This document shows positions 33,855 through 44,214 of a stretch of 64,000 bases of DNA, in pieces (the stretch's first letter is position 1; every line of letters starts with the position of its first letter). The DNA is from Streptomyces exfoliatus (GTDB lineage: Bacteria; Actinomycetota; Actinomycetes; Streptomycetales; Streptomycetaceae), in contig NZ_JNZP01000030.1 in NCBI RefSeq assembly GCF_000725545.1, positions 4,025 through 68,024 of the forward strand. The letters are read 5' to 3'. The notes under the pieces are model-generated. The model saw nothing but the letters and a program-made list of their open reading frames with translations, had not been told where the DNA came from and did not search any database. The position numbers and the translations under genes were made by a program.

Positions 33855-34973
33855 ATGACCGAGTCCCTCCACACCACCACCACCGACTCCGCTGCCGGAA
33901 ACGGGCGTCCGGAGCTGCGGAAGGCCCTCCAGGACATCGTCGACTCCGGAGTCATGGGAGTACAGCTGCGCGTGCAGGACGAGCGGGGCCGGTGGGTCGG
34001 CAGCGCCGGGGTGAGCGAGCTGGGCGGGACCGCGGAGCCGCCCACCGACGGTCACTTCCGGATCGGCAGCAACACCAAGACCTTCACCGCGACCCTCGTG
34101 CTGCAACTGGTGGCCGAGGGGAGGATCGGCCTCGACACCCCGGTGGCCGATTACCTGCCCGAGTTCGCGCTCGACCGGCGGATCACCGTGCGGATGCTGC
34201 TGCAGCACACCAGCGGGGTGTTCAACCACACCGGCGAGTACGAGGCGGACGGGACGATCGTGCCGGGGATCCCCTCCACGATCGCGGGCAAGGAGTGGGT
34301 CGACAAGCGGTTCCACACCTACCGGGACGAGGAGCTCGTACGGCTCTCGCTGTCCAGGCCGGCGCGGTTCGAACCGGGTTCCGGCTGGAGCTACTCCAAC
34401 ACCAACTACGTACTCGCCAGGCTGCTGGTCGAGAAGGTCACCGGCCGCTCGTGCGCCGAGGAGACGCGGCGGCGGATCCTGGAGCCGCTCGGCCTGTCGG
34501 GCACCGTGGTGCCGGGCACCTCGCCGGAGGTCCCCGCACCGCACGCCCGCGCCTACTACCGGTACGAGGACGCGGGCCGCGAGGAGACGGTCGACGTCAC
34601 CTGCCACAACCCCTCCTGGATCTCCGCGGGCGGCGACATGATCTCCACCACCGAGGACCTCCACACGTTCATCTCCGCGCTCGCGTCCGGCAGGCTCCTG
34701 CCGGCCCCTCTCCTCGCCGAGATGCGCACGCCGCACGCCTCGAGCGGCTTCGGCCTCGGGCTGCGCGTGCAGGAGGTGGGCGACGGCGGTGAGACCGTCC
34801 TCTTCCACAACGGCGGCCACAGCGGCCACGCGGCGCTCATGTACAGCACGCCCGACGGCCGCAGGACCCTGACCGCCGCGCTCAACTACGTGGACGACGC
34901 CGCGCTGTCCCTGGCCGAGGCGTTCCAGAAGACGCAGGAGCGGCTCGTCGAGGCGGTGTTCGGCGGCCGGTGA
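33855..34973 (+). CDS. Serine hydrolase of the beta-lactamase / DD-peptidase class C fold
   Basis: 372 residues. All three active-site motifs are present: S-x-x-K at Ser72-Lys75 (GSNTKTF), Y-x-N at Tyr180-Asn182 (WSYSNTNY) and H-x-G at His322-Gly324 (GGHSG). This is the D-alanyl-D-alanine carboxypeptidase/esterase family. I chose ATG 33855 (MTESLHTT), preceded by GAGG; the upstream 21 codons in frame look non-coding. No signal peptide or lipobox, so it is probably cytoplasmic, unusual for a cell-wall enzyme but normal for esterase-like members. Divergent from a MerR regulator. Confidence 0.9.
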   Translation: MTESLHTTTTDSAAGNGRPELRKALQDIVDSGVMGVQLRVQDERGRWVGSAGVSELGGTAEPPTDGHFRIGSNTKTFTATLVLQLVAEGRIGLDTPVADYLPEFALDRRITVRMLLQHTSGVFNHTGEYEADGTIVPGIPSTIAGKEWVDKRFHTYRDEELVRLSLSRPARFEPGSGWSYSNTNYVLARLLVEKVTGRSCAEETRRRILEPLGLSGTVVPGTSPEVPAPHARAYYRYEDAGREETVDVTCHNPSWISAGGDMISTTEDLHTFISALASGRLLPAPLLAEMRTPHASSGFGLGLRVQEVGDGGETVLFHNGGHSGHAALMYSTPDGRRTLTAALNYVDDAALSLAEAFQKTQERLVEAVFGGR

Positions 34974-35004
34974 CGCCGGATCCCCGGCGGTCGGCGGTCA
35001 GCGG

Positions 35005-36936
35005 TCACTGGCCGGCCTCCGTCCGACGTCCGCCGAGGAGTTCGGCGAGGCCACCGCGTGTGGCGGCGATGACCACACGGTCCTCCGGCCGCAGCACGTA
35101 GCCGGGGTGGAGGTCCCAGAGCAGCTGCGGCCGCTCCCCGTCCTGGTGCGCGGAGGCGAGGTCGGGGCGGCGCGCGGCGGGGGACGCCGTGTCGAGCGCG
35201 AGGACCCGCCACGCTCCCGGGCGGAACGCCTCGGAGACGGTCCGGCCCTCGAACGGGGGGTGGTCGGCGACGGACAGGGCGGCGAACAGCAGGACCTTGC
35301 GTTCGACCGGGATGGCGCCGAGGATCTGGCGGCCCATCATCGCTCCGGCGAACGCGGGCGCGGCGAGGTGGGTGACGCTGCGGCTGCGGGTGAGGGCCTC
35401 GGGGTGGGCGGTGCGCAGGGTGCGGTAGACGACGGTGGCGAAGTCGTCGTCGTACAGCCGCAGGGCGACGCGCAGGTCGGGCTTGACCGTACGGCCGTAG
35501 AGCGTGGCCTCCAGGTTGGTGGTGTCGGAGCTGGTGAGGGCGAGCAGGGCGTGCGCCCGGTGGATCTTGGCGGCCTCCAGGACGCCGGCCTCGGTGACGT
35601 CACCGAGGACGACGGGAATGCCGAGGCTGCGGGCGAGCGGGATGCCGCGGGCGTCGGCGTCCTCCTCGACGCAGACGACGGGGATGTCGAGCTCTCGCAG
35701 CCGGGCGAGGACACGGCTGCCGATCTTGCCGAGGCCGAGCAGCACGACGTGGCCGGCCAGGCCCCGGGGCGGGCGGCGCAGGGCCCCCGCGGCGCGGAAG
35801 GTGCCGAGCGCCTCCAGTGCTCCCGCGACCAGGAGCGGCAGCAGGGCGAGGCCGACGAGACCGGTCAGGAGCTGGAGGATCTGGTGGGTGACCGGCGCGC
35901 CGATCGCGGGATCGTTGATGGAGAAGAGGTCGAGGAGCGTGACGTACGCGGCGTGCAGGAGGTCTGCTTCGGTCAGCAGCATGGTGGTGAGCGTGAGGCC
36001 GAGGACGGAGGCGACGATGCAGGCGAGCGCCCAGCGCAGGCGGCTGGAGAAGAGCGCGCGAAGCGGCGCCCCGCGCCGGGCGAGGCGTCGGGCGGACAGG
36101 GCGGGACCGGCGTACCTGACGGTCTCCAGGACGACGCTGCCGCGTCCGGCGGCGCTCGCCACGGCCCGGTCGTCGGGCAGGAGCAGAGGACCGTGGCTGC
36201 CGCTGGCGTCGGAGCCCTCGGCACCCGCCGGGTCGGCGGTGGTGGACGACAGGAGCGCCAGGGTGCACAGGCCCGGGTCCGGTGTCTCGCCGCGTCCGGG
36301 CGGGGTGCGTTCGGCGGCGCGCAGGAGGACGCCGTCGGCCTGGACGACCTTGCTCGTCCCTGCGACGGCGGAGGCGGCCAGCGCGGGGGCCGCGGTGTCC
36401 GCGTCGGACAGGACGGTGGTGGAGGCGTCGAGGAGGGCCCGGTCGGTGCCGGGCGCGCTCAGGAGGGCGGCCTGGTCGAGGAGTTCCTCCAGGTGCTGCC
36501 CGAGCTTGCGGTTGTACATGCGGACCACGAGCCGCAGACCGGGGTTGAGCCTGCGGGCCGCGAGCGCGGCGCGCAGGTTGGTCTCGTCGTCCTCGTACAG
36601 CAGCGCCAGAGCCGCCGCCCGCTCCACGCCCGCCCGCAGCAGCGCCGCCTCGGTGGGGGCGTGTGACGCGATGTGCCACGAGGGCGGTACGGGTCCCCAG
36701 CGGGTGTCCTGGGCGACGGGACCACCGGAGCGGCGCAGCAGCCGTGCCACCCGGGACGGTACGGCGCCCGTCTCGGTCGCTTCCTCCTGGTCGCCGGGAG
36801 CGACGACGACGATCCGCTGGTGGTAGACGTACCGCAGTTCGGTGGCCAGCCGCTGCGTGAGCCCGTCGTCGCCGCAGACCACCATGTGGCCGCTCTCCTG
36901 CGGCTCTCGGACTTCCTGTCGCGGTAACGCGATCAC
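35005..36936 (-). CDS. Dual RCK (TrkA-N) NAD-binding membrane protein, potassium-channel-like
   Basis: 643 residues. The first RCK-like domain spans about 18-230 (HMVVCGDDGLTQRLATELR), then two to three membrane helices (about 310-400: WALACIVASVLGLTLTTMLL and LLTGLVGLALLPLLVAGAL), then a second RCK domain with GHVVLLGLGKIGSRVLARL and downstream C-terminal domains. Ion channels of the RCK type have TVGYG between their helices; here the loop is LDLFSINDPAIG, so potassium selectivity is doubtful. Start uncertain: GTG 36936 has GGGGGA, while ATG 36885 has AGGAG ten bases upstream. With the earlier start, codon 4 is TTA (36925-36927). Monocistronic. Confidence 0.8.
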   Translation of the reverse strand: MIALPRQEVREPQESGHMVVCGDDGLTQRLATELRYVYHQRIVVVAPGDQEEATETGAVPSRVARLLRRSGGPVAQDTRWGPVPPSWHIASHAPTEAALLRAGVERAAALALLYEDDETNLRAALAARRLNPGLRLVVRMYNRKLGQHLEELLDQAALLSAPGTDRALLDASTTVLSDADTAAPALAASAVAGTSKVVQADGVLLRAAERTPPGRGETPDPGLCTLALLSSTTADPAGAEGSDASGSHGPLLLPDDRAVASAAGRGSVVLETVRYAGPALSARRLARRGAPLRALFSSRLRWALACIVASVLGLTLTTMLLTEADLLHAAYVTLLDLFSINDPAIGAPVTHQILQLLTGLVGLALLPLLVAGALEALGTFRAAGALRRPPRGLAGHVVLLGLGKIGSRVLARLRELDIPVVCVEEDADARGIPLARSLGIPVVLGDVTEAGVLEAAKIHRAHALLALTSSDTTNLEATLYGRTVKPDLRVALRLYDDDFATVVYRTLRTAHPEALTRSRSVTHLAAPAFAGAMMGRQILGAIPVERKVLLFAALSVADHPPFEGRTVSEAFRPGAWRVLALDTASPAARRPDLASAHQDGERPQLLWDLHPGYVLRPEDRVVIAATRGGLAELLGGRRTEAGQ

Positions 36937-37051
36937 GTTTCCCCCGTGTTCGAACGGACCTGCCCGGCCCGGCAGGAGTGTACGGCGGCGGGGCGCGCGG
37001 CCGTCGGCCCGTACCGGACGCCCCCTCCGGGCGTTGTGGCAGGATGCCGGG

Positions 37052-37639
37052 ATGATCTCCAGCTCAGGCATACCGGCCGTCGTTCCCGCGGGTCGGATGG
37101 CCGCGTGGGACCAGCCGGTTCTCGGCCTCCCGAGCGGCCTGGAACTGCGTCCCTGGCGGATGTCCGACGCCGAGGTGCTGGTGGCCGGCGGCCGGGACCC
37201 CGCGGTGCGCCACTGGAACCGCCTGCTCGTGGCGACACCCGAGGAGGCCCGGCAGCGGATCGCGCGCATGCACGAGCGCTGGCGTGCCGAGGTCAGCGCG
37301 ATCTGGGCCATCGCGCGGCCGGGCGAGGAGGCGATGGGACTGATCGGCTGGGGCGACATCGACCTCGGCGGTGGCAGCGCCGAGGTCGTCTACTGGATCC
37401 TCCCCTCGGCACGCGGTGCCGGTGTGGCGGTCGAGGCCACGAGACGCGTCAGCGAGTGGGCCCTGCACGACCTCGGCCTGCACCGCCTGCGGCTGTGCCA
37501 CTCGGTGTCCAACCCGGCGTCCTGCCGGGTGGCGGAGAAGGCCGGGTTCTCCCTCGAAGGCACGATGCGCAGCGCGTTGCTGCACGCGGACGGATGGCAC
37601 GACGAGCACCTGCACGCGCTCGTACGGGGCGACATCTGA
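37052..37639 (+). CDS. GNAT acetyltransferase, RimJ/RimL-like
   Basis: 195 residues. LELRPWRMSDAEVLVAGGRDP opens the domain, VYWILPSARGAGVAVEATRRVSEWAL holds the acetyl-CoA loop (RGAGVA, a relaxed form of RGxGxG), and LCHSVSNPASCRVAEKAGFSLEGTMR is the RimJ/RimL C-terminal hallmark. Such enzymes acetylate protein N-termini or small amines. The start ATG 37052 has AGGA nine bases upstream. Convergent with the ABC operon, with only 6 bp between the stops. Confidence 0.9.
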   Translation: MISSSGIPAVVPAGRMAAWDQPVLGLPSGLELRPWRMSDAEVLVAGGRDPAVRHWNRLLVATPEEARQRIARMHERWRAEVSAIWAIARPGEEAMGLIGWGDIDLGGGSAEVVYWILPSARGAGVAVEATRRVSEWALHDLGLHRLRLCHSVSNPASCRVAEKAGFSLEGTMRSALLHADGWHDEHLHALVRGDI

Positions 37640-37645
37640 CGTCGG

Positions 37646-38463
<818 letters not shown>

Positions 38464-38467
<4 letters not shown>

Positions 38468-39459
38468 AGCGTGATCCCTTCGGCGGCGCGGTGGCAGGCG
38501 GCGAGTCCGTCGCCGTGCCGGGTCAGAACGGGCTTCTCCTCCGAGCAGCGCGGCACCGCGTGGGCGCAGCGCGCGACGAAGGCGCACCCCGGCGGGGACT
38601 CGGCCAGGGAGACGGGACGCCCGGGGATGGGCCGGGGCGAGGGCGCGCCCGCCGCGATGCTCGGCGTACAGGCGAGCAGGCCCGCCGTGTACGGGTGGCG
38701 CGGCCGGTCGAACAGCTCGTCGGTGCCGCGTGTCTCCACGATCCTGCCCGCGTACATCACGTACACCCGGTCGCAGACCGAGGCGGCGAGTTCGAGGTCG
38801 TGGGTGACGAAGAGCAGCCCCGTCCCGCGCTCGGCGCGCAGCCGGCCGAGGAGCGCGACGATCTCCGCCTGGGTCGTGACGTCCAGGGCGGTGGTCGGCT
38901 CGTCGGCGACGATCAGCGCGGGTTCGGCCGCCAGCGCGGCGGCGATGACGACGCGTTGGAGCATGCCGCCGGAGAACTCGTGCGGACGGCGGCGCAGAGC
39001 GCCTCGCGGGTCGCGGATGCCGACCGCGTCGAGGAGTTCCAGGGCCCGCGCGGTCGCCGCGCCGGCCGGTGTGCCGGACGCGCGCAGCCCCTCGGTGAGG
39101 AAGTCCCCCACGCGGCGCAGCGGGTTCACGGAGGCCCGGGGGTCCTGGTAGACCATCGCGACCTGCCGGGCCCGCAGGGCGGCCAGTTCCGTACGGTTCA
39201 TGGCGAGCACGTCCCGGCCCCCGACCCGGACCTGGCCGCTGGTGCGCGCGCCCGCCGGCAGGAGCCCGAGGACGCTCCGGCAGGCCACGGACTTCCCGGA
39301 GCCGGACTCGCCGACCAGGCCGACGCTCTCCCCGGCCCGTACCCGCAGGCCGATCCCGTCGAGGATCGGCCGGCCCGCACGGTCCTCGGGGAGCCGGACG
39401 TCGAGCCCGTCGATGTCCAGTACGGGAGTGGTGTCCCTCTGTTCCTTCATGCCGTTCAC
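38464..39459 (-). CDS. Peptide/nickel-type ABC transporter ATP-binding protein (first ATPase)
   Basis: 331 residues. Walker A GESGSGKS, signature FSGGMLQR, Walker B ALIVADEPTTALD and H-loop FVTHDLELAASVC. The C-terminal Cys-rich extension CAFVARCAHAVPRC is the DppD/OppD motif that can hold an iron-sulfur cluster. Start GTG 39459 overlaps the permease stop by 4 bases; an ATG at 39450 is an alternative. It should pair with the next ATPase. Confidence 0.95.
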
Positions 39460-40325
39460 CGCTCACGCTTCGCGATCCGGTCGGCGAGTCCCTCGCCGAC
39501 GATGCCGAACGCCACCACGGCGAGCACGATGCACGCGGACGGCGCGAGGGCGGGCAGCATCGCCCCCTGCTGGACGGCCGACTGCCCCTCGTTGATCATG
39601 GCGCCCCAGTCGGCCGTCGGGGGCTGCACGCCGAAGCCGAGGTAGGAGAGAGCGGCCAGGTCCATCAGCGCGTACCCGAAGTTCATCGCGGACTGGGCGA
39701 GGACCGTGGGGGCGATGTTCGGCAGGAGGTGGCGCACGGAGACGGTCCAGCCTGACCAGCCCTGCACGCGGTACGCCTCGATGTACGGGCGGGCCTTCTC
39801 CTGGCGGGCGATGCCGCGGACGAGCCGGCCGACGTACGGGGTGTACGCCACCGCCATGGCGATCACCGGCGCGGTCATCCCCGAGCCGACGACGGTCACG
39901 AGCAGGATGGCGAGGAGCAGACCGGGGATGGCGAAGACCATGTCCATCGAGCGGGACAGGACCGTGTCCGCCCAGCCGCCCCGCCAGGCCGCCACGACGC
40001 CGATCAGGGTGCCGAGGAGGGTGGAGACGGTGACGACGAGCAGCGGTCCGAGGAGTCCGGTGCGTGCGCCGTGGAGCAGTCGGGACAGGACGTCCCGCCC
40101 GGACTGGTCGGTGCCGAGGAGATGGTCGGCGCCGGTCCCGACGAGGCTCGACGCGAGGTCGAGGGCCTCGGGGTCGTACGGGGCGAGTACGGGGGCGAGG
40201 AGGGCGACCAGGACGAGGGCGGCGAGCACCGCGACCGAGACGGCGAACATCGGGCCCTGGCCGAGGACCCGCAGCCGGCGCAGGCCGGGCCTGCGGTACG
40301 GGGCCGGGGACGTGGTGGTGGTCAT
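39456..40325 (-). CDS. ABC transporter permease, DppC-like
   Basis: 289 residues. The N-terminal cytoplasmic segment and first helix (GPMFAVSVAVLAALVLVALLAPVLAPYDPE) with DHLLGTDQSGRDVLSRLLHG following are the DppC/OppC signature. Five more helices follow. The ATPase-coupling EAA loop is EAYRVQGWSGWTVSVRHLLPN. Start ATG 40325 overlaps the DppB-like stop (ATGA). Confidence 0.95.
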   Translation of the reverse strand: MTTTTSPAPYRRPGLRRLRVLGQGPMFAVSVAVLAALVLVALLAPVLAPYDPEALDLASSLVGTGADHLLGTDQSGRDVLSRLLHGARTGLLGPLLVVTVSTLLGTLIGVVAAWRGGWADTVLSRSMDMVFAIPGLLLAILLVTVVGSGMTAPVIAMAVAYTPYVGRLVRGIARQEKARPYIEAYRVQGWSGWTVSVRHLLPNIAPTVLAQSAMNFGYALMDLAALSYLGFGVQPPTADWGAMINEGQSAVQQGAMLPALAPSACIVLAVVAFGIVGEGLADRIAKRER

Positions 40326-41275
40326 GAGGAGCCTTCCCCGTGGAGCGAGAGACGGGGGTCGATGAGGGGGGCGAGCAGGTCGACGGCGAGGTTGACGAGG
40401 ACGAACGCGGCCACGCTGAGCAGGGTGATCGCCTGTACGACGGCGAAGTCCTGGGCGGTGACGGACGCCACGAGCAGGGAGCCGAGGCCGGGCACGTCGA
40501 AGGCGGTCTCGACGATCGACGTGCTGATGAGGAGTCCGGCGAGCATGGTGCCGCCGACGGTGACGACAGGACCCAGGGCGTTGCGCAGCACGTGCCGGCG
40601 GACGACGGTCCGCTCCGCGACGCCGCGGGCCCGCGCCACCTCGACGTGTTCCCGGCCCAGTTCGTCGAGCATCGCCGAGCGGGTGACCCGGGCGAGGAGT
40701 CCCGCGAAGGTCATCGCGAGGGCGAACGCCGGCAGGGTCAGGTGGTACAGCTGCTGGGAGAGGCCCACCGGGGTGCCGCCGGGGCCGGGGAACCAGCCCA
40801 GCTGCACCGAGAAGAGCGAGACGAGCGCGATGGCCGTCACGAAGGACGGGGTCGCCGTGGCGACACCGGTGCCGATGAGCACCGTCCGGTCCACGGGACC
40901 GGGGCGCAGCGCGGCGAGGATCCCGGACCCCACGCCGATGAGGGCGACGAGCAGGGCCGCGTAGGCGACGAGCAGCGCCGTGCCGGGCAGCCGGGAGGCG
41001 ATGAGGCCGGCCACGTCCTGGTGGAACTGGGCGGAGGAGCCGAAGTCGCCCCTGAGGAAGCCGCCGAGCCACTTCGCGTACTGGACGGCCAGCGGGTCGT
41101 CCAGGTGGTGCTGGGTGCGCAGGGCCGCCACGGCCTCGGGCGTCGCGGGGCGGCCGTGGAGCAGGAAGGTCACCGGGTCGCCGGGGGCCAGGTGGAGGGC
41201 GCCGAAGACCACGACCGAGGTCACGAACAGCACTGCCACCAGCCCGAGGAGCCGGCCGACGAGGTAGCGGGTCAT
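40322..41275 (-). CDS. ABC transporter permease, DppB-like
   Basis: 317 residues. YLVGRLLGLVAVLFVTSVVVFGALHLAPGDP is the N-terminal DppB signature, followed by the periplasmic loop (LRTQHHLDDPLAVQYAKWLGGFLRGDFG) and five more helices. The EAA loop is EVARARGVAERTVVRRHVLRNAL. The ATG at 41275 shares one base with the binding-protein stop (TAATG), a strong coupling signal. Confidence 0.95.
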   Translation of the reverse strand: MTRYLVGRLLGLVAVLFVTSVVVFGALHLAPGDPVTFLLHGRPATPEAVAALRTQHHLDDPLAVQYAKWLGGFLRGDFGSSAQFHQDVAGLIASRLPGTALLVAYAALLVALIGVGSGILAALRPGPVDRTVLIGTGVATATPSFVTAIALVSLFSVQLGWFPGPGGTPVGLSQQLYHLTLPAFALAMTFAGLLARVTRSAMLDELGREHVEVARARGVAERTVVRRHVLRNALGPVVTVGGTMLAGLLISTSIVETAFDVPGLGSLLVASVTAQDFAVVQAITLLSVAAFVLVNLAVDLLAPLIDPRLSLHGEGSS

Positions 41276-42912
41276 TACTGCGCGGCCCCGATCGTCGCGG
41301 CCCACGGGTAGTACAGCTGGGCGATGCCGGTGGGGGCACCGGTGATGCGCTTGCCGAGGAAGACCGAGTAGGGCGCCTCGTAGACGGGGAGGATCGGCAG
41401 CTCGCGCATCGCGATCTTCTGGAGCTCCGCGGTCCTGTCGGCGCGCTTGGCCGGGTCGGGCTCCGCGTTGGCGCGGTCGAACGCGACGTCGAACTCGGCG
41501 TTCGACCACTTGCCGTAGTTGCCGAAGTCCCCGGTGCGCAGGTACTGGTAGAACTCCAGCGGGTCCGGCGTGTTGTCGTAGCCCTGGGTGATGACCAGGT
41601 CGAGCCCGGCGCGGGCGTCCGGGTCGACGAAGATGTTGCTGTACGCCTCGGGGGCGACGGACTTGAGCCGGACGTCGAGGCCGATCCGGCGGCCGGCGTC
41701 CTGGACGGCGTTGGCGACGACGCTGATCTCGGGTGCGAGCGTGCTGGTCGCCAGGGTGATGGTGCGTCCGGCGACCCCGGCCTCCCGGACGAGCTTCTTC
41801 GCGGCCTCGACGTCGTACGCGGGCTCGGGCAGCGTGTCGTAGAGCGCGGCGGTCTTCTCCGGGGCCAGCGCCCAGGCACCGCGCGCGGCGGGGGCCTTGG
41901 CGGGGACGCCGACACCACCGGCCGCGGCCTTGATGATGTTCTTGCGGTCGAGGGCCATGGAGAGGGCCTGGCGGACCTTGAGGTTGCCGAGCGGGCCGCG
42001 GAACTCGAGCACGGCGATGTTCGACGCGGCCGTGTTCGGGCCGAAGACGAGCGAGCCCTTGCCGCTGGAGCGCAGCTTGTCGAACGAGTTCGACGGGATC
42101 ATGTAGCCGCCGTCGGCGGTGCCCGAGAGGAACGCGTTGGTGCGGGCCGCCGAGTCCTCGATGAAGGTGAACTTCACGGACCGGGACTTGGGGGAGAGCT
42201 TCTTGTCCCAGTAGGCGCCGTGTTTCTTGAGCGTGATGCCCGCGCCCCGGTCCCACGAGTCGAGGGCGAAGGGGCCGGTGCAGTTGACACCGCCCTTGGG
42301 GGTGCCGTAGTCCTTGCCGGCCCTGGCCAGGTAGGCGGCGCTCTCGACGGTGCCGGGGGAGGCGGCCATCAGCTCGTGCAGGAGGACGTCCTCCTTGCCG
42401 AGGCGGATGGTCACCTCCAGCGGTCCGCTCTTCTCGATCGTGTCGACGTTCTTGAAGGCCGAGCCCCACGGCGAGCCGGTCTCGGGGTCCATGTGGCGCT
42501 TGAGGGAGGCCACCACGTCGTCGGCGGTCATGGTCGTGCCGTCGTGGAACCTCACGCCGGAGCGCAGGGTGTAGATCAGCGTGCGCGGATCGGGCTGCTT
42601 GTACGAGACGGCCAGTCCCGGCTCGATCCTCATGTCGGGCGTGACCCGGAAGAGCTGCTCGCAGACGTTCGCGAGCACGGTGTTCGGCGGGTAGTCGTAC
42701 GCGAGGGCGTAGTCGAGCGTGTACGGCTCGGCGTACAGGGACCACGTGAACGAGTCCAGGGTGCCCTTCGCGGGCGGCGAGGTCGGGGTGACCTCGTAGC
42801 CGGGCCCGCCGCCGGGGGCGGCCGTGGGCTTCGTGGCGCCGGAGCAGGCGGCCGTGGTGGCGGCGAGGGCGGCGGTACAGGTGAGGAGCGCGATGGTTCT
42901 CGACATGCGCAT
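41275..42912 (-). CDS. ABC transporter substrate-binding lipoprotein (peptide/nickel family)
   Basis: 545 residues from ATG 42912. A lipoprotein signal (RMSRTIALLTCTAALAATTAAC) places the lipidated Cys at about residue 23. SBP family 5 features: LAVSYKQPDPRTLIYTLRSGVRFHDGT, MTADDVVASLKRH, VRQALSMALDRKNII and the C-terminal DEL-type closing region. It should bind an oligopeptide or other cationic or amide ligand outside the membrane. First gene of the importer operon; two operators for the LacI regulator lie between it and the divergent regulator gene. The ligand is unknown; the nearby amidohydrolase hints at an amide- or urea-like compound. Confidence 0.95.
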   Translation of the reverse strand: MRMSRTIALLTCTAALAATTAACSGATKPTAAPGGGPGYEVTPTSPPAKGTLDSFTWSLYAEPYTLDYALAYDYPPNTVLANVCEQLFRVTPDMRIEPGLAVSYKQPDPRTLIYTLRSGVRFHDGTTMTADDVVASLKRHMDPETGSPWGSAFKNVDTIEKSGPLEVTIRLGKEDVLLHELMAASPGTVESAAYLARAGKDYGTPKGGVNCTGPFALDSWDRGAGITLKKHGAYWDKKLSPKSRSVKFTFIEDSAARTNAFLSGTADGGYMIPSNSFDKLRSSGKGSLVFGPNTAASNIAVLEFRGPLGNLKVRQALSMALDRKNIIKAAAGGVGVPAKAPAARGAWALAPEKTAALYDTLPEPAYDVEAAKKLVREAGVAGRTITLATSTLAPEISVVANAVQDAGRRIGLDVRLKSVAPEAYSNIFVDPDARAGLDLVITQGYDNTPDPLEFYQYLRTGDFGNYGKWSNAEFDVAFDRANAEPDPAKRADRTAELQKIAMRELPILPVYEAPYSVFLGKRITGAPTGIAQLYYPWAATIGAAQ

Positions 42913-42971
42913 GCAGACCCACCCCTTTACGGGTGTAGTGACGGGCGCTGGGGGGATGGAGCGAGTATTGA

Positions 42972-42989
42972 TGCGGGAACGTTCCCGCA
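42972..42989. promoter_or_regulatory. LacI-family operator (primary)
   Basis: TGCGGGAACGTTCCCGCA, a perfect 18-bp palindrome with the central CG typical of LacI-family operators, between the divergent binding-protein and LacI genes. Confidence 0.85.
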
Positions 42990-42997
42990 CAAGGTCC

Positions 42998-43015
42998 TGC
43001 GGGAACGGTTTTGCA
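42998..43015. promoter_or_regulatory. LacI-family operator (secondary, degenerate)
   Basis: TGCGGGAACGGTTTTGCA keeps the left half of the primary operator exactly and the terminal GCA of the right half. Its centre is 26 bp from the primary site, roughly two and a half helical turns. It may strengthen binding or autoregulation. Confidence 0.55.
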
Positions 43016-43043
43016 AAGGTCAGGACGATGGCACCATCGGTTC

Positions 43044-44189
43044 ATGACCTCTGGATCACGGCACGGCGGGCAGCGCTCGGAACCCACCCCGCGCGTCCGA
43101 CTAGTCGACGTCGCCCGCGAGGCGGGCCTGTCCAAGACGACCGTCTCGGCGGCTCTCAACGACACCGGAAGGCTCTCTCCCGCCGTACGGGAGAAGGCCC
43201 GCGAGACCGCGCGCAGAATGGGCTACCGCCCCAATGCCACCGCGCGTCAACTACGCGCGGGCCGAGCCAAGTTGATCGGTTACGTGGTCGGGGAGGCGGC
43301 CGATGCCCCCTCGGTCTTCCTGGAATCTCCGTACTTCGCCCGGCTGACCGGGGCCACGGCGGCGACCGCGCTGCGACGCGGCTACGCCCTGGTCCTGCTG
43401 CCCTCCGGGTCCCTGCAGAGCGAGTGGGCCGACCTGCCGCTCGACGCCGTGGTCGTCACCGACCCCGGTGCCGACGACCGGATCGTCGACGACGTCCTCG
43501 CCGCGGGGATCCCGGTGTTCAGCGACCGCTCCGTGGAGGGGCGGCAGGGGGCGCACTGGGTGGACGTCGACATCGACTCCGCCGTGCGCTCCGTCCTGGA
43601 CCACTTCCGGGAGCAGGGTGCCCGCAGGCCCGTCCTCGTCGTGCCCGACAGCACCACCCGCTTCCATGCCGAGGTCTTCGCCGCCCACCGGGAGTGGTGC
43701 GCGGAGCACGGCCTGCCGGAGCGGGTCGTACGGGCAGGGGAACCCGGCAACGGACCGGTGGTCCGCGCCGTCGAGACCGCCCTGGCGGGAGGCCCGGTGG
43801 CCGACGGTGATCCGGCGGCCGGCGGAGACCGGCCGGGCGGCGGTGACCGACCCGACGCCCTGCTCGTCGTCGCCGAGGCGAGCCCGCCCCTCGTCCTGGA
43901 GGCGGCGCGCCGTCACGGCTACGACGTACCCGGCGACCTGCTCCTCGTCTGTGTGAGCGAGGACGCCACGGCCGAGCACACCGAGCCGCCCGTGACCACG
44001 CTGAGCCTGCGGCCCGAGGCGATCGCGGAGGCCGGCATCGACCACCTGGTGAAGGTCCTGGAACACGGCAGCCGCGAGCCGTCCGGGACGCTCGTCCCTA
44101 CCCGCCTCGACGTACGGGCGTCCTCGGTGCGGAGGCACGACCAGGTCGTGTCCGGCGGATCATGGCCGGGGCCGCGGCGTCTGGCCTGA
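43044..44189 (+). CDS. LacI-family transcriptional regulator
   Basis: 381 residues. The helix-turn-helix is RLVDVAREAGLSKTTVSAALNDTGRLSPAVREKA, followed by the hinge RPNATARQLRAGRAKLIGYVVG. The sugar-binding-protein-like effector domain follows, with a central low-complexity insertion near 250-270 (DGDPAAGGDRPGGGDRP) not usual for the family. Start ATG 43044. Divergent from the ABC importer with two operators in between, so it most likely represses that operon. Confidence 0.9.
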   Translation: MTSGSRHGGQRSEPTPRVRLVDVAREAGLSKTTVSAALNDTGRLSPAVREKARETARRMGYRPNATARQLRAGRAKLIGYVVGEAADAPSVFLESPYFARLTGATAATALRRGYALVLLPSGSLQSEWADLPLDAVVVTDPGADDRIVDDVLAAGIPVFSDRSVEGRQGAHWVDVDIDSAVRSVLDHFREQGARRPVLVVPDSTTRFHAEVFAAHREWCAEHGLPERVVRAGEPGNGPVVRAVETALAGGPVADGDPAAGGDRPGGGDRPDALLVVAEASPPLVLEAARRHGYDVPGDLLLVCVSEDATAEHTEPPVTTLSLRPEAIAEAGIDHLVKVLEHGSREPSGTLVPTRLDVRASSVRRHDQVVSGGSWPGPRRLA

Positions 44190-44214
44190 TCCGAACGAAA
44201 GACCCCAGGGCCCG

